The notes: generated from the sequence alone by a model not told the origin. Shown: positions 30,927 to 42,708, counted from the first letter of the stretch. The stretch is DNA of 64,000 bases from Deltaproteobacteria bacterium HGW-Deltaproteobacteria-12 (GCA_002840565.1 PHBK01000003.1:111493-175492), one strand, 5' to 3'. Program-made: numbers and translations.

Positions 30927-32090
30927 ATGAAAAAAGCGCTTAATGTTATCGGCGTGCTTCTCGTACTGGCCGTGTTGGTGTTCTTCTTTTACCTTCCGTC
31001 GTATGTGGACGAGAAATGGAACTATGGATACGCGCAGCCGCCATACAAAGTTTCGCCCGAGGCGGCGGCGCTGCACAAGACGCTGTTCATTGCCGATATG
31101 CATAATGATTCTCTCATGTGGGACAGGGATTTACTGAAAAAAAACATCCGGGGTTACATTGACCTGCCCCGGATGCAGGAAGGCAACATCGCCCTGCAGA
31201 ATTTCATGGCCGTGACGAAAACACCGCGGGGCATGAATATCGACGGCAACGCCGGCACAACGGACAATATCACCATTCTCGCCATTGCCGAACTATGGCC
31301 GGTTTCATCCTGGTTTAGCCTCAAAGAACGGGCGCTCTATCTGGCGTCAAAGCTGCACCGGTTTGCCGAGCGCTCCAATGGAAAACTTGTTGTGATCAAG
31401 AGTGCGGACGAGTTCGGGAAATTTCTGGAGCGGCGCCGGAAAGAACCGGACCTTGTCGGTGGCGTGCTCGGAATCGAAGGAACGCAGGTGCTCGAAGGCG
31501 ACCCCGGCAACATTAAGGCAATTTATGACGCGGGTTATCGGGTGGTCGGGCTTGTTCATTTCTTTGATAACGAGATGGCGGGGTCCATGCACGGCGTAGC
31601 CAAGGGAGGGTTGACCGACAAGGGGAGAGAAATGCTGCGGCTCGCGGAACAAAAACGCATGATCATCGATCTCGCGCATTCATCATCGCAAACGATTAAT
31701 GAAGTTCTGGAGCTCTCGACGCGGCCGGTAATGGTATCGCATACCGGCGTGAAAGGAACGGTCAACAATAACCGGAACCTTTCCGACGACCAGCTCCGGC
31801 AGATCGCCGCCAAAGGCGGTCTTATCGGCATCGGATTCTGGGAGGAGGCGATTGGCCCTATCACCGACCTGAAGGCGACGGTGCGGGCAATCAAACATGC
31901 CGTGAAGATAGCCGGTATTGACAGCATCGGTCTTGGTTCCGATTCGGATGGGAGCGTTCCGATGCCGTTTGCCGCATCCGGGATGGTCCTGCTGACCCAG
32001 GAACTTCTGAAGGAAGGATTCACCGAAACCGAGATCAGGAAGATCATGGGTGAAAACCAGGCGGCGTTTTATAAGAAGATGCTTCCTTAG
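30927..32090 (+). CDS. Membrane-anchored dipeptidase, peptidase M19 family
   Basis: 387 residues from ATG 30927 (SD GGGGGA). An N-terminal helix (about 3-22) anchors it or serves as signal. The metal site is recognisable: DMHNDSL (His and Asp), GIEGTQV (Glu), VGLVHFFDN, SHTGVKGT and GLGSDSDG. Renal-dipeptidase-like enzymes of this family split dipeptides, including D-amino-acid ones. It lies downstream of the divergent DUF134 gene and seems monocistronic. Confidence 0.88.
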   Translation: MKKALNVIGVLLVLAVLVFFFYLPSYVDEKWNYGYAQPPYKVSPEAAALHKTLFIADMHNDSLMWDRDLLKKNIRGYIDLPRMQEGNIALQNFMAVTKTPRGMNIDGNAGTTDNITILAIAELWPVSSWFSLKERALYLASKLHRFAERSNGKLVVIKSADEFGKFLERRRKEPDLVGGVLGIEGTQVLEGDPGNIKAIYDAGYRVVGLVHFFDNEMAGSMHGVAKGGLTDKGREMLRLAEQKRMIIDLAHSSSQTINEVLELSTRPVMVSHTGVKGTVNNNRNLSDDQLRQIAAKGGLIGIGFWEEAIGPITDLKATVRAIKHAVKIAGIDSIGLGSDSDGSVPMPFAASGMVLLTQELLKEGFTETEIRKIMGENQAAFYKKMLP

Positions 32091-32313
32091 AACTAAATGA
32101 CCTGGCAGCATAAAGTTGAATCAGTCTGGAATCAAAGATGATTTGCCGTATTTCTGCGGTTTTTCCCTGCCTCATCTCAACTTCCGATGACATTTAATGG
32201 CGATGATCCGGCTTTTTAATATTATATTGACAAAGGAAGCTCTTTTCCTTATTTTGCCTGCGCAGGTTCCGGCAGGGAGGAATGAAGAAAAAACGATTCA
32301 GGGAGCAGGAAAT

Positions 32314-32400
32314 ATGTTTAAGCGGCTGATATTGGGCCTTCTCATTTTGTTGTTGATTTACAGAGGATGCAAGAAAAAAACCAGACCTGACGAGTCTTGA
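32314..32400 (+). CDS. 28-residue single-helix membrane peptide
   Basis: MFKRLILGLLILLLIYRGC followed by a basic tail (KKKTRPDES). One hydrophobic helix spans residues 3-16. AGGGAG is well placed before ATG 32314. The stop lies 18 nt before the next gene. A longer in-frame start (32197) has no SD. Real but unknown at best. Confidence 0.45.
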   Translation: MFKRLILGLLILLLIYRGCKKKTRPDES

Positions 32401-32418
32401 CACAAGGAGCAAGCAGCA

Positions 32419-32907
32419 ATGCATTTGACAACGGAACAATTATTTGACCTTTCCCGATCGGCCTTCATCCGGCTGGACGGAGCCTGGTTTCTGGCCCTGG
32501 CGGATAAAATGGGTAAGGATGCGGCCTGGGATATTGATGTGGAGGCCTGGAAGCGTTTTTCCTATGTCCTGGGAAAAAAGATGAGAGAACGGTTTTTCCC
32601 CAACCCGGTATGGCCGGAGAGTTTTCTGGAAGCTCTGGAGATATTCGCAACGGTGATGGATATGAAGGGAAGAAGCGTTACCTTTGCCGGAAATAACATT
32701 ACGGTCAAGGTGACGGACTGTGAAACGCAGAAAGCCATTGCCAAGGCCGGTGTCGCCGACTGCGGCATTGCAACGGTGGAGACCTATCGGGGGCTGGCGC
32801 GCGGCATCTTCGGCAAGGACATTCCCCTGAAAGTGTCGCACATGAAAAATCTCAACCGGGGTGACGCCTTTTGTGAGGTCGTTATCAGCCGTCCGGCGGC
32901 AGTTTAA
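32419..32907 (+). CDS. DUF6125-like protein
   Basis: 162 residues without signal peptide. LDGAWFLALADKMGKDAAWDIDVEAWKRFSYVLGKKM matches a conserved family (DUF6125) of anaerobes; ECTQ-like catalytic motifs are absent. The C-terminal half has several cysteines (TDCETQ, VADCGIA, DAFCEV) that could bind metal. SD AAGGAG. Function unknown. Confidence 0.65.
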   Translation: MHLTTEQLFDLSRSAFIRLDGAWFLALADKMGKDAAWDIDVEAWKRFSYVLGKKMRERFFPNPVWPESFLEALEIFATVMDMKGRSVTFAGNNITVKVTDCETQKAIAKAGVADCGIATVETYRGLARGIFGKDIPLKVSHMKNLNRGDAFCEVVISRPAAV

Positions 32908-32928
32908 CCGGGGGACAGGTTTCTTCTG

Positions 32929-34791
32929 TTACTCCTTTTCCTTCAACTCTGCCAAAGGAGTGAAGGGGATGGTTAGTTCATAGATGCCTCGGGATAGAAC
33001 AGTCTGAACAGGGAAGGGCGCCTTTTCGAACACTTTCAGCATTGATTTATTCGTTGCCAGAACGTCGGCGGTGAAGCCCTGAATACCATCTTCACGGGCC
33101 GTACGAATCAGTAATTCGAGGAGATACGAAGCGATGCCCCTGCTCTGATACTCTTCGTCTACAACGAATGCCACATCGGCAAAGCCATCCTGTTTCATGC
33201 GGGCATAGCGCGCCTCGGCAATGATTTTTTCGGTGCCGGCAGCAACCTCGACCATACCGACAATCGACATCACCAAACGATAATTCACATTGACATATTC
33301 CTGCATTTTTTTATGGGGCATTGCCTTGATGGAAGTGAAGTACCGGGAATAAACGGCCTGATCGGAAAAGCGGTAGAACAGGTCGCGCATCTTTTCTTCA
33401 TCGGAAGGTTTGATCGGCCGGAAATTAACCTTCAGGCCGTCTTTAAACTCATGGGAGCAGATGACCCTGGAGGGGTAAAGGTGTCCCGATTCCGGGAAAA
33501 AAATCTGGTCGGCGTAAAGTAATTTTGCCTCTTTGGCCTGCCTGACCAGGTCCGCACGGTCAGCGGGATGGGCGATGTCAATCAGTTCCTGTGCGCGCTC
33601 CCGCATTGTTTTTCCCAGGAGATATGCCACGCCGTATTCCGTCACGACCAGATCCATGGATTCGCGATTCGTAAACTGAAAAGGCATATTATCAACAGAA
33701 AGTACAATATTCGGCATACCCTTGATGTTGCGGCTGGGCAGACCGAAGATTGTCCGGCCATTTTTCGAAAGTGACGCGCCGATAAAAATCTCCTGCACAT
33801 TTCCCGGACCGGCGGTAACATTCCCCTTGCCTGTGTGCAGGGCGACATTCCCCGTTAAATCAATTTTTCGAGCCGGAAGAATGGCGGTCATCCGGTTATT
33901 GCTGCCGATTATATTCGGGTCGGTGATCACGTTTTCCGGCTGAAAGTCCACAAGCGGATTGCGATCCAGCCAGTTCATCAATTTTTCCGTGCCCAGCAGA
34001 TAGGATGCGGAGCATTTGCCGCGCTGAAATCCTTTGTAGCGGTTAGTGACAGCACCGCTCTTCACCAGATCCATCAGGGCGTCAGTGAAAAAAGGCGAAT
34101 GAATGCCCAGATTCTTTTTTGCAGCCAGTTGGATGGCTAAAGCTTCATAGAGCGGTCCAATGCCGAAGGATATGCAGCTTCTGTCTTCAACTACAGATGC
34201 TATATTCGCGGCGATTTCCAGATAAACATCCGCCAGCGGCCAACGGGGAATGTAAAGCGGCAGTTCTGTGGAATTGACAAAATAGTTGAATTCATCCACA
34301 TGCACAAGCGTATCGCCATGAATACGGGGAGCGTGCTCATTGATTTCACCGACAACCAGATGAGAGACTTCCATAGCTTGCCTTTCTACATCCACGCCCA
34401 CCAGGCAGGAATAACCGTTTTCATCCGGCGGAGAAATCTGAATGAAGGTCGCGTCAATATGAATTGCTCCCGATTTGAACAGCGCCGGTATTTTGGAAAA
34501 TCTGCTGGGGATAAGATCGACTCTTCCTGCACTCACGGCTTCGGAGGCAATCCAGCCGGAGAAAAATGTCCTCAGGCGAAATTTCCGTGAATATCTCTCA
34601 TCAATCGGTATTGTATCCCCGATGCTTACCAGCTGAATTAATTCCAGGTCCTGCAGGTTATATTCTTCTGAAGCCATGAGATTTTTAACCAGCGTCCGCG
34701 GTTCCGCCATTCCCGTGCCGAGAAAAATAGTCATACCCGGTTCGATTTTAGAGAGAACTTCCTTTGGAGAAACGACTTTATTCTTCCACAT
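32929..34791 (-). CDS. Acetyl-CoA hydrolase/CoA-transferase fused to GNAT acetyltransferase
   Basis: 620 residues. Residues 1-435 form an acetyl-CoA hydrolase/4-hydroxybutyrate CoA-transferase-like protein (LVGVDVERQAMEVSHLVVGEIN, FGIGPLYEAL, VVTEYGVAYLLGKT). From about 445 a GNAT domain follows with the acetyl-CoA loop VDEEYQSRGIASYLLELLI. In similar fusions the GNAT part may acetylate a partner or sense acetyl-CoA. The enzyme probably moves CoA between short carboxylic acids. Single gene. Confidence 0.85.
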   Translation of the reverse strand: MWKNKVVSPKEVLSKIEPGMTIFLGTGMAEPRTLVKNLMASEEYNLQDLELIQLVSIGDTIPIDERYSRKFRLRTFFSGWIASEAVSAGRVDLIPSRFSKIPALFKSGAIHIDATFIQISPPDENGYSCLVGVDVERQAMEVSHLVVGEINEHAPRIHGDTLVHVDEFNYFVNSTELPLYIPRWPLADVYLEIAANIASVVEDRSCISFGIGPLYEALAIQLAAKKNLGIHSPFFTDALMDLVKSGAVTNRYKGFQRGKCSASYLLGTEKLMNWLDRNPLVDFQPENVITDPNIIGSNNRMTAILPARKIDLTGNVALHTGKGNVTAGPGNVQEIFIGASLSKNGRTIFGLPSRNIKGMPNIVLSVDNMPFQFTNRESMDLVVTEYGVAYLLGKTMRERAQELIDIAHPADRADLVRQAKEAKLLYADQIFFPESGHLYPSRVICSHEFKDGLKVNFRPIKPSDEEKMRDLFYRFSDQAVYSRYFTSIKAMPHKKMQEYVNVNYRLVMSIVGMVEVAAGTEKIIAEARYARMKQDGFADVAFVVDEEYQSRGIASYLLELLIRTAREDGIQGFTADVLATNKSMLKVFEKAPFPVQTVLSRGIYELTIPFTPLAELKEKE

Positions 34792-34895
34792 GATTTATTG
34801 CCTTTTTTGGATTCTGCGGGGGGATATATAATACAGGTGCGTCTTATTTGCAAGTTCACCTGCACTATTGATTTCGGGCGGGAAATTTAATCCGG

Positions 34896-36329
34896 CTATT
34901 TTTTTTCCAGGCAAAACTTATTGATGGTATCGGGAGGGGCGAGCGGATAGTCGCCGGTATAGCAGGCCAGGCAAAAGCAATCGGCATTCATACCCGTAGC
35001 CCGGACCATACCCTCCACGGTCAGATAGTGTAAAGAGTCCAGACCGATGAATTCGGCAATAGCTTTTTCATTGCCTTTTCTTGCCGCCAGCAGTTCTCCC
35101 TTGGAGGAAAAATCGATGCCGTACGGGCAGGGATGAATCGTCGGCGGACAACTGATGGCCATATGAATTTCTTTAACGCCGATTCCCCTTAAATTCTGCA
35201 CGCGATTGCGGCTGGTTGTGCCGCGGATAATCGAATCTTCGACTATCAGCACTTTTTTGCCGGCCAGGAGCGGCCGCACGGGGTTGAGTTTTACGCGCAC
35301 GCCGAAATCACGCATCAGCTGGGTCGGCTGAATGAATGTTCTGCCGACATAATGATTGCGAATCATTCCCATCTCAAAGGTGATACCGGATTCTTCGGCG
35401 TAACCCAGAGCCGCATAGTTGCCCGAGTCGGGGAAGGGCATGACAATATCTACGTTGGGAACATACTCACGCGCAAGTTCGTAACCCAGTCGCTTCCGGC
35501 ACAAATAAACATTCTGACCGAAGATCTGGCTGTCCGGGCGGGCGAAATAAATCAATTCAAAAATGCAATGGCATGGTTTTACCGCAGGAAAAGGCTGGAT
35601 GCTTTGGCAGCCGGATTCATCGATAATAAGTATTTCACCGGGGTTGACATCACGGATATATTTGGCGGCAACCAGATCAAAGGCACAGGTTTCCGAAGCG
35701 ACAACCCAGCTGCCGTTCAGCTTGCCCAGGGCCAGCGGCCGGAATCCCCGGGGATCACGCGCGGCAATAATTTTATCGCGGGTAAGCATGATGATGCTGT
35801 AGGCGCCTTCAACCCGGGAAAGAGCGGCAACCAGAGCTTTTTCCAATCCATCCTTTAAATGCGGGGCCATCAGGTGAATGATTATTTCGCTGTCCATGGT
35901 CGACTGAAAGATCGATCCGTTGCTTTCCAGTTCCTGCCGCAATTGCTGGGCATTGATAATATTTCCGTTATGGGCCAGGGCATAATACTCATCGGCGAAA
36001 TGAACCAGAAAAGGCTGGGCATTGGAAAGGACTGAAGAACCGGTTGTGGAATAGCGGACATGCCCGATTGCTAATTTGCCGGGGAGCTTCTGCAGGTTAG
36101 GTTCTTTAAATACCTCCGAGGCGAGTCCCATTCCCTTATGGTCCCAGACCTGGCAGCCGTCGGAGCTGACGATTCCGGCTGATTCCTGACCCCGGTGCTG
36201 CAAGGCAAAAAGTCCGAAAAAGGTCAGGCGGGAAGCTTCCTCATGGCCGTAAATAGCGAAAATACCGCACTCTTCGCGGGGGCGGCCGGACTCATTTAAA
36301 TTATTATAGACATCCATATTAAATCTCAT
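34896..36329 (-). CDS. purF: Amidophosphoribosyltransferase
   Basis: 477 residues. The Ntn-glutaminase nucleophile is Cys21 in RPREECGIFAIYGH, exposed by removal of a propeptide as in Bacillus-type PurF. The PRPP loop is VLIVEDSIIRGTTS. Cysteines in KPCHCIFE and NADCFCLACYTGDYP fit the [4Fe-4S] cluster of the oxygen-sensitive class. First committed step of purine synthesis; consumes glutamine. Confidence 0.96.
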   Translation of the reverse strand: MRFNMDVYNNLNESGRPREECGIFAIYGHEEASRLTFFGLFALQHRGQESAGIVSSDGCQVWDHKGMGLASEVFKEPNLQKLPGKLAIGHVRYSTTGSSVLSNAQPFLVHFADEYYALAHNGNIINAQQLRQELESNGSIFQSTMDSEIIIHLMAPHLKDGLEKALVAALSRVEGAYSIIMLTRDKIIAARDPRGFRPLALGKLNGSWVVASETCAFDLVAAKYIRDVNPGEILIIDESGCQSIQPFPAVKPCHCIFELIYFARPDSQIFGQNVYLCRKRLGYELAREYVPNVDIVMPFPDSGNYAALGYAEESGITFEMGMIRNHYVGRTFIQPTQLMRDFGVRVKLNPVRPLLAGKKVLIVEDSIIRGTTSRNRVQNLRGIGVKEIHMAISCPPTIHPCPYGIDFSSKGELLAARKGNEKAIAEFIGLDSLHYLTVEGMVRATGMNADCFCLACYTGDYPLAPPDTINKFCLEKK

Positions 36330-36417
36330 TTCCAGGCAGTCATTTCCCCGCCCTCTTGTGCCCTTATAATTTCTAAAACTCCATTTATGTTTTGCAATAC
36401 TTCATTATTCCAAAACC

Positions 36418-39400
36418 TCATAACGTTGAATCCCTGTTTGCGGAGATACGCATCTGCATGTCTTTATTATGGTATTCCTGCAGCGAGCAAACCTGCCAAT
36501 CTTCGTTAATTATTGCCTGCGTCGCCTCACATAAAGCACGTGCACCGGCAATGGTTGTCGTATAAATAATATTATAGGTAAGCGCTCCCCGCCGGATATG
36601 ATATGCGTCGCGGGTGGATTTTCGTCCGAGACTGGTATTGATTACCATGGAAATATCGCCGTTTTTAATGTGATCGACAATGTTCGGCCGTCCTTCACTG
36701 ACTTTAAGAACTATCCGGGCTTCAATCCCGTTTCTTTCCAGATGTCCAGCCGTACCGCGGGTGGCTGCTATTTGAAAGCCCATTTCCCGGAAGATCCTGG
36801 CAACCGGTATTATTTTGTCTTTATGGTAATCGTGTGCACTGATAAAAACGGTTCCGGCAATCGGCAGCTTAAAGCCGGCGGCCATTTGCGACTTGGCGAA
36901 TGCTAACCCGAAGGAATGGTCGATGCCCATGACCTCGCCGGTCGATTTCATCTCCGGCCCCAGCAGAATATCGACGTTGGGGAAACGATTGAAAGGGAAG
37001 ACGGCTTCCTTCACGGAAATATATTCCGGTTTAATGGTTTTAGTGAAACCCAATTCCGGCAGGGTTTGGCCCAGCATGACCTTGGTGGCCAGTTTGGCCA
37101 GAGGTACACCGATGGCTTTGCTGACAAAAGGAACAGTGCGGGAGGCCCGGGGATTGACCTCCAGAACATACAGGATTCCATCTTTAATGGCATACTGAAT
37201 GTTCATGAGGCCGACGACATTTAATTCGGCGGCGAGCATGGTTGTTTGCCTTTTGATCAGTTCCAGCAGTCCGGCCGATATGGTCAGGGGCGGTAAGACA
37301 CAGGCGCTGTCGCCGGAATGAATTCCCGCCTCTTCGATATGCTCCATGATTCCGGCGACGACAGTATTTTGCCCGTCACTCAGGGCGTCGACGTCAACTT
37401 CAATGGCGTCTTCTAAAAACTTGTCGATCAGTATCGGATGATCCGGAGAAACCAGCATTGCTTTGGCCATAAAGGACTTCAGTGTATCCGGATCGTAGAC
37501 TATTTCCATGGAGCGGCCGCCCAGCACGTAAGAAGGGCGAACCAGCACCGGATAACCGATCCGTTCGGCAGCGGTCAGAGCATCTTCAATGGTTCTCGCG
37601 GTGTCATTGTCCGGCTGCTGGAGATTCAGTTTCGTGACGATTTCCTGAAAACGGTCGCGATTTTCCGCCCGGTCGATGGCGTCGGGCGAAGTGCCGAGTA
37701 TATGTACTCCGGCGGCTTCCAGGCCGCGGGCCAGATTGAGCGGAGTTTGTCCGCCGAATTGGACTATTACACCATCCGGTTTCTCCGTCTGCAGGATATG
37801 TAAAACATCTTCGAGCGTGACCGGTTCAAAAAACAGTTTGTCGGAAGTATCATAATCCGTACTTACTGTTTCCGGGTTGGAGTTGATCATGATGCTCTCG
37901 ATGCCCTCCTCCCTCAAGGCAAAAGAAGCGTGAACACAGCAATAGTCGAATTCAATTCCCTGACCGATGCGGTTCGGTCCGCCGCCGATAATCGCCACTT
38001 TCTTTTTGACGGAAGGACGCGTTTCGTTTTCCGTCTCATAGGTGGAATAATAATAGGGGGTATAAGCTTCAAATTCCGCGGCACAGGTATCAACCAGTTT
38101 GTAAACCGGGGTGATTTTTTCCTGTGCGCGTAAACTTCTAATTTCCTGTTCTGTTTTTCCCCAGACAAAGGCCAGAGCGCGGTCGGCAAACCCCATGGCC
38201 TTTGCTGCTTTCAGCAATTCCACGGAAGGCGCAGAATTTTTCAATTCCTCTTCGGCGGCAACAATTTCCGCCAGCTGATGTAAAAACCAGGGATCAATTT
38301 TTGTCAGTTGCTGTATCTCGGTTACGGTAACTCCCTTCTGAAGGGCGGCGGCTATGTAAAATAAACGCAGAGAGTTCGGAAGGACAAGCTTGTTTTTCAA
38401 TAATTCTTTGTTGTCAGTTATATCGGCCGGCAGCGGATATACCAGGCTGAAGCGGCCGATTTCCAGTGAACGGACGGCTTTTTGCAGCGCTTCCTTGAAA
38501 GTACGGCCGATGGCCATTGTTTCGCCGACCGATTTCATCGAAGTTGTCAACAAATCATCCGTTTCCGGGAATTTCTCGAATGTCCAGCGCGGGATTTTAA
38601 CGACACAGTAATCTATGGTCGGCTCAAATGAAGCCATTGTTTCGCGGGTGATGTCGTTGGGAATTTCATCGAGCGTATAACCCACCGCCAGTTTGGCGGC
38701 GATTTTCGCTATAGGAAATCCCGTTGCTTTCGATGCGAGCGCCGATGACCGTGATACGCGGGGATTCATTTCGACGACAATCATTTCGCCGGTGGCCGGA
38801 TGAATGGCAAACTGGACATTGGAACCGCCGGTTTCCACGCCGATTTCCCGCATAATGGCAATGGCTGCATCGCGCATGTGCTGATATTCGCGGTCAGTGA
38901 GTGTTTGGGCCGGGGCAACAGTGATTGATTCCCCTGTATGCACGCCCATCGCGTCGAAATTTTCAATAGAACAGATGATGACAACATTATCCGCGCGGTC
39001 GCGCATCACTTCCAGTTCATATTCTTTCCAGCCCAGGACTGATTCTTCAATCATCACCTCCCGGATCATGCTGGCATCCAGGCCGGCCTGGGCAATTTCC
39101 AGCAGCTCTTCACGGTTATAAGCCACACCGCTGCCGGTTCCGCCCAGGGTAAAAGCTGCGCGGACAATGATCGGGAATCCGATCTCGACGGCAATTTTCA
39201 TGACCTCTTGTATACTGTGGGCAAAACCGCTCCGCGGCATCCGCAGGCCGATTTTTTCCATGGCTTTCCGGAATTTTTCCCGGTCTTCCGCTTTGTGAAT
39301 AACCGGAAGCGAGGCGCCGATCATTTCCACGCCGTACTTCTGAAGAACTCCGCTTTCGGCCAGCGCAACGGCGGTATTTAAACCGGTCTGCCCGCCCAGC

Positions 39401-39666
39401 GTAGGCAAGAGCGCATCCGGTCTTTCGCGGGCAATAATCTTGGTGACTGCCTCCGGGGTGATGGGCTCCACATAGGTGCGGTTGGCCATTTCCGGGTCGG
39501 TCATAATTGTTGCCGGATTGCTGTTGATTAAAACAACTTCATAGCCTTCTTCGCGCAGGGCTTTACAGGCCTGCGTTCCGGAATAATCAAATTCGCAGGC
39601 CTGGCTGATAATGATCGGCCCGGAGCCGATCAGGAGTATTTTTTTTATGTCGGTTCGTTTCGGCAC
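36418..39666 (-). CDS. carB: Carbamoyl-phosphate synthase large subunit
   Basis: 1082 residues, the normal size. Two ATP-grasp halves are evident ([21 protein letters not shown] and [17 protein letters not shown] begin them) and the C-terminal MGS-like allosteric domain is present ([12 protein letters not shown]). Makes carbamoyl phosphate for pyrimidine and arginine from glutamine-derived ammonia. GTG start. The small subunit is not adjacent: guaA intervenes. Confidence 0.97.
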   Translation of the reverse strand: MPKRTDIKKILLIGSGPIIISQACEFDYSGTQACKALREEGYEVVLINSNPATIMTDPEMANRTYVEPITPEAVTKIIARERPDALLPTLGGQTGLNTAVALAESGVLQKYGVEMIGASLPVIHKAEDREKFRKAMEKIGLRMPRSGFAHSIQEVMKIAVEIGFPIIVRAAFTLGGTGSGVAYNREELLEIAQAGLDASMIREVMIEESVLGWKEYELEVMRDRADNVVIICSIENFDAMGVHTGESITVAPAQTLTDREYQHMRDAAIAIMREIGVETGGSNVQFAIHPATGEMIVVEMNPRVSRSSALASKATGFPIAKIAAKLAVGYTLDEIPNDITRETMASFEPTIDYCVVKIPRWTFEKFPETDDLLTTSMKSVGETMAIGRTFKEALQKAVRSLEIGRFSLVYPLPADITDNKELLKNKLVLPNSLRLFYIAAALQKGVTVTEIQQLTKIDPWFLHQLAEIVAAEEELKNSAPSVELLKAAKAMGFADRALAFVWGKTEQEIRSLRAQEKITPVYKLVDTCAAEFEAYTPYYYSTYETENETRPSVKKKVAIIGGGPNRIGQGIEFDYCCVHASFALREEGIESIMINSNPETVSTDYDTSDKLFFEPVTLEDVLHILQTEKPDGVIVQFGGQTPLNLARGLEAAGVHILGTSPDAIDRAENRDRFQEIVTKLNLQQPDNDTARTIEDALTAAERIGYPVLVRPSYVLGGRSMEIVYDPDTLKSFMAKAMLVSPDHPILIDKFLEDAIEVDVDALSDGQNTVVAGIMEHIEEAGIHSGDSACVLPPLTISAGLLELIKRQTTMLAAELNVVGLMNIQYAIKDGILYVLEVNPRASRTVPFVSKAIGVPLAKLATKVMLGQTLPELGFTKTIKPEYISVKEAVFPFNRFPNVDILLGPEMKSTGEVMGIDHSFGLAFAKSQMAAGFKLPIAGTVFISAHDYHKDKIIPVARIFREMGFQIAATRGTAGHLERNGIEARIVLKVSEGRPNIVDHIKNGDISMVINTSLGRKSTRDAYHIRRGALTYNIIYTTTIAGARALCEATQAIINEDWQVCSLQEYHNKDMQMRISANRDSTL

Positions 39667-39891
39667 TGATTCACCTTAACAAATATTTTTTCTTTCCATC
39701 TCAGGCGATATGCCGGCTCACGGAATTGCGAATGGAAGCTTTTTCCGGGCAACCCTGTCTGTGCAGCGAAATGACCGCCGGATCGCTTGTGTGAGCGCCG
39801 GAGGCGCGAGTTTGCGAACCGGCAGTGAAGCGAGCAGTTAAAGGGTCGGGAAAAGATTCTGAGCACTGTAAGCTGGTATATCGCCACCCCT

Positions 39892-41421
39892 TCACTCCCA
39901 CTCGATTGTGCTGGGCGGTTTGGAGCTGATATCATAGACAACGCGGTTGATGCCGCGGACTTCATTAATAATGCGGGTGGATACTCGCGCCAGCAAATCC
40001 TGCGGCAGCCGGGCCCAGTCGGCCGTCATCGCATCGTCGCTTTGGACCGCGCGAATGGCCACGATATTTTCATACGTGCGCTGATCGCCCATGATGCCGA
40101 CGCTTTTCAGAGGCAGCAAAATGGTAAACGACTGCCACAGCTTGTAGTAAAGATTCGCGGCCCGGATTTCCTCGATCAGAATCGTATCCGCTTTGCGCAG
40201 TACAGATAAGCGTTGTGCAGTCACTTCCCCGATAATACGGATGGCCAGTCCCGGTCCGGGGAAAGGCTGACGCCAGACAACGTCATCAGCCAGCCCCAGC
40301 TCTTTGCCCAAAAGCCGGACTTCGTCTTTAAACAGATGTTTCAGCGGTTCGACCAGCTGCAAATTCATTTTTTTCGGGAGGCCGCCGACATTGTGGTGAG
40401 ACTTAATTACGGCACTGGGGCCGCCGAAAGCAGAGCGCGATTCAATCAAATCCGGGTAAAGAGTACCCTGTGCCAGAAATTTCACATTTTTTATTTTATG
40501 CGCTTCCTGATTAAAAACCTCGATGAAAGTCCGGCCGATTATTTTACGCTTTCTTTCCGGGTCCGTTAGACCTTTGAGCTTGTCTAAAAACAGCTTCCCC
40601 GAACGGGCAAAGCGCAAGTTGATCTGCAGATGTTTCTTGAACATTTCCAGAACGCGTTCGGCTTCACCGGCCCTTAATACGCCGTTATCAACAAAAACGC
40701 AGGTTAATTGGCGGCCGATGGCCCGGTGCAGCAAAACAGCGGCAACGGAAGAATCAACGCCGCCGGAGAGGCCCAGAATCACCTTGCCGTCACCTACCTG
40801 CTGCCTTATTTCGGCAACGGCATGATTAACGAAGGACTTCATCGACCATGATTTCTTGCAGGAGCAAACGGCAGTCAGAAAATTTGCCAGGATTTTTTTG
40901 CCGGCCTGGGTATGAACTACTTCCGGATGAAATTGCAGTCCGTAAAAATGCCTCTTTGCATCCTCGGCGGCGGCAACCGGAGTATTTTCTGTTGTTGCGG
41001 TAATGACAAAACCGGCGGGAAGCTTGTCGATAGTGTCTCCGTGGCTCATCCAGCATTGAGATTTCTTTTTGACCCCGGCGAAGATTCCTCTTTGATTTTT
41101 TACCCGCAGTTCGGCGAAACCGTATTCGCGCTTGGTCGAGCCGATGACCTTGCCGCCCAGGCAATCCACCATGTATTGCAGGCCGTAGCAGATGCCTAAG
41201 ATGGGAATACCCAGACCGAAAATACCCTTGTCCACACGGGGTGACCCCTTGGAGTAGATGCTGGCCGGCCCTCCGGATAAAATAATGCCTTCGGGTTGAA
41301 GTGCCTTTATTGCGGTAAGAGAAATATCCGGCGGTTCAATCTGGCAGTAGACATGATGCTCCCTTACCCGGCGGGCAATCAACTGGTTATACTGAGAGCC
41401 AAAATCAATGATCAGGATCAC
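39892..41421 (-). CDS. guaA: GMP synthase (glutamine-hydrolysing)
   Basis: 509 residues. Glutaminase domain with [11 protein letters not shown] (Cys), [10 protein letters not shown] (His/Glu), then the ATP-pyrophosphatase loop [10 protein letters not shown] and the C-terminal dimerisation domain ending STIEWE. Converts XMP to GMP. GTG start overlaps the TGA of carA (4 nt), an unusual carA-guaA coupling. Confidence 0.97.
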   Translation of the reverse strand: MILIIDFGSQYNQLIARRVREHHVYCQIEPPDISLTAIKALQPEGIILSGGPASIYSKGSPRVDKGIFGLGIPILGICYGLQYMVDCLGGKVIGSTKREYGFAELRVKNQRGIFAGVKKKSQCWMSHGDTIDKLPAGFVITATTENTPVAAAEDAKRHFYGLQFHPEVVHTQAGKKILANFLTAVCSCKKSWSMKSFVNHAVAEIRQQVGDGKVILGLSGGVDSSVAAVLLHRAIGRQLTCVFVDNGVLRAGEAERVLEMFKKHLQINLRFARSGKLFLDKLKGLTDPERKRKIIGRTFIEVFNQEAHKIKNVKFLAQGTLYPDLIESRSAFGGPSAVIKSHHNVGGLPKKMNLQLVEPLKHLFKDEVRLLGKELGLADDVVWRQPFPGPGLAIRIIGEVTAQRLSVLRKADTILIEEIRAANLYYKLWQSFTILLPLKSVGIMGDQRTYENIVAIRAVQSDDAMTADWARLPQDLLARVSTRIINEVRGINRVVYDISSKPPSTIEWE

Positions 41422-42560
41422 GATGCTTTCTCCTTTTGCTCTTTCATCATCTGCACAAACTGTAAAAAAAGATATTCGGAATCGTGGGGTCCGGGTGCCG
41501 CTTCCGGATGGTACTGCACACTTATCGTGTTGAACATTTGCAGGCCTTCGGAAGTGTTATCATTTAAATTGGTGTGCGTATTCGCAGCTTTTTTATCCAC
41601 AGAAGCAGGGACGACGACAAATCCGTGGTTTTGCGAGGTTATCTCTATGCGACCCGTGCGCAAATTTTTTACGGGCTGGTTGATGCCGTGATGGCCGAAT
41701 TTGAGCTTTTCCGTATAACCGCCGACTGCCTGGCCCAGCATCTGCTGTCCCAGACAAATGCCGAACACCGGCAGCTTTCCCACAATACGGCGGACGGTTT
41801 CCACAATGTAGGGCAATGCGGAAGGGTCTCCCGGGCCGTTGGAGAGTAAAACTCCATCCGGCTGCAGCGCAAAAATATCGCTTCCGGAAGAAACAGCCGG
41901 CAATACAATGACTTCACAGCCGTTATTTTCCAGAAGCCTCAATATGTTGTATTTAACGCCGCAATCCAGAACAACCACCCGCAGCTTTTTCCGCGGCTTC
42001 CGGACGGGGATTTTGCCTCTTTTAGGAGCGCCATTCTTCCATAAATAAGGGCTGGCGCAACTTACTTCCCGTACTAAATCGCGCCCCACCAGCCCGGGAT
42101 AAGCCCTGACTTTTTCCTGCAGCGCAGCAATATCCCTAGTCTCGGTGGAAATAATTCCTTTCATTGCCCCGGAAATCCTCAGCCGTCGGGTCAGTGCACG
42201 GGTATCGATCCCTTCCAGGCCGATTTTGCCCGAATCTTCCAGGAATGATTTCAAGCTCTGGCGCATCCGCCAGTTGCTGGGATGAGGCTGATATTCTTTA
42301 ACAATAAAACCTTCCAGATGAAGGCCCGCCGATTCCATGTCTTCTGGGTTAATGCCGTAATTGCCGATCAGGGGGTAGGTCATTGCCACTATCTGACCTT
42401 TATAGGAGGGATCGGTAAGAACTTCCTGATAGCCGGTCATGCCTGTGTTAAAAACGACTTCGCCCATGGTTTCACCGCCGCCGGCAAAGGCGAAACCTTC
42501 GAATAAACTGCCGTCTTCCAAAACCAGGAGGGCTCTATGGTTTTTATTCAACAGGGACAT
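41418..42560 (-). CDS. carA: Carbamoyl-phosphate synthase small subunit
   Basis: 380 residues. N-terminal CPSase domain ([16 protein letters not shown] type) and class I glutaminase with [11 protein letters not shown] (Cys) and [12 protein letters not shown] (His/Glu). Supplies ammonia to CarB. The 148-nt gap upstream, after glnA, contains hairpins (for example AGGGG/CCCCT) and could carry regulation. Confidence 0.96.
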   Translation of the reverse strand: MSLLNKNHRALLVLEDGSLFEGFAFAGGGETMGEVVFNTGMTGYQEVLTDPSYKGQIVAMTYPLIGNYGINPEDMESAGLHLEGFIVKEYQPHPSNWRMRQSLKSFLEDSGKIGLEGIDTRALTRRLRISGAMKGIISTETRDIAALQEKVRAYPGLVGRDLVREVSCASPYLWKNGAPKRGKIPVRKPRKKLRVVVLDCGVKYNILRLLENNGCEVIVLPAVSSGSDIFALQPDGVLLSNGPGDPSALPYIVETVRRIVGKLPVFGICLGQQMLGQAVGGYTEKLKFGHHGINQPVKNLRTGRIEITSQNHGFVVVPASVDKKAANTHTNLNDNTSEGLQMFNTISVQYHPEAAPGPHDSEYLFLQFVQMMKEQKEKAS

Positions 42561-42708
42561 TTCTTTATCTCTATTCTCTATCTGGGGGCTTGTCTTCGTG
42601 TTTTATTTACAGCCGGAAAAGGAGGGGAAAATCCAAGAAGAAAATACCCCTCAGGCGTACTTCAACAAGACGGAGCCTTCTATCTTTTTTCTCCGGGCTC
42701 GTCAATAT

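Noticed and set aside
32191..32215. GG-N10-GC spacing resembling a sigma-54 promoter
   Set aside because: Both elements are poor outside the GG and GC (TGGCGA and CCGGC).
32398..32400. TGA after the 28-residue membrane peptide as a selenocysteine codon
   Set aside because: No hairpin follows; the downstream bases are the SD of the next gene.
39667..39891. GC-rich intergenic DNA between guaA and carB with short inverted repeats
   Set aside because: Several small open frames overlap it, but none has an SD or protein-like sequence; no clear repeat unit.
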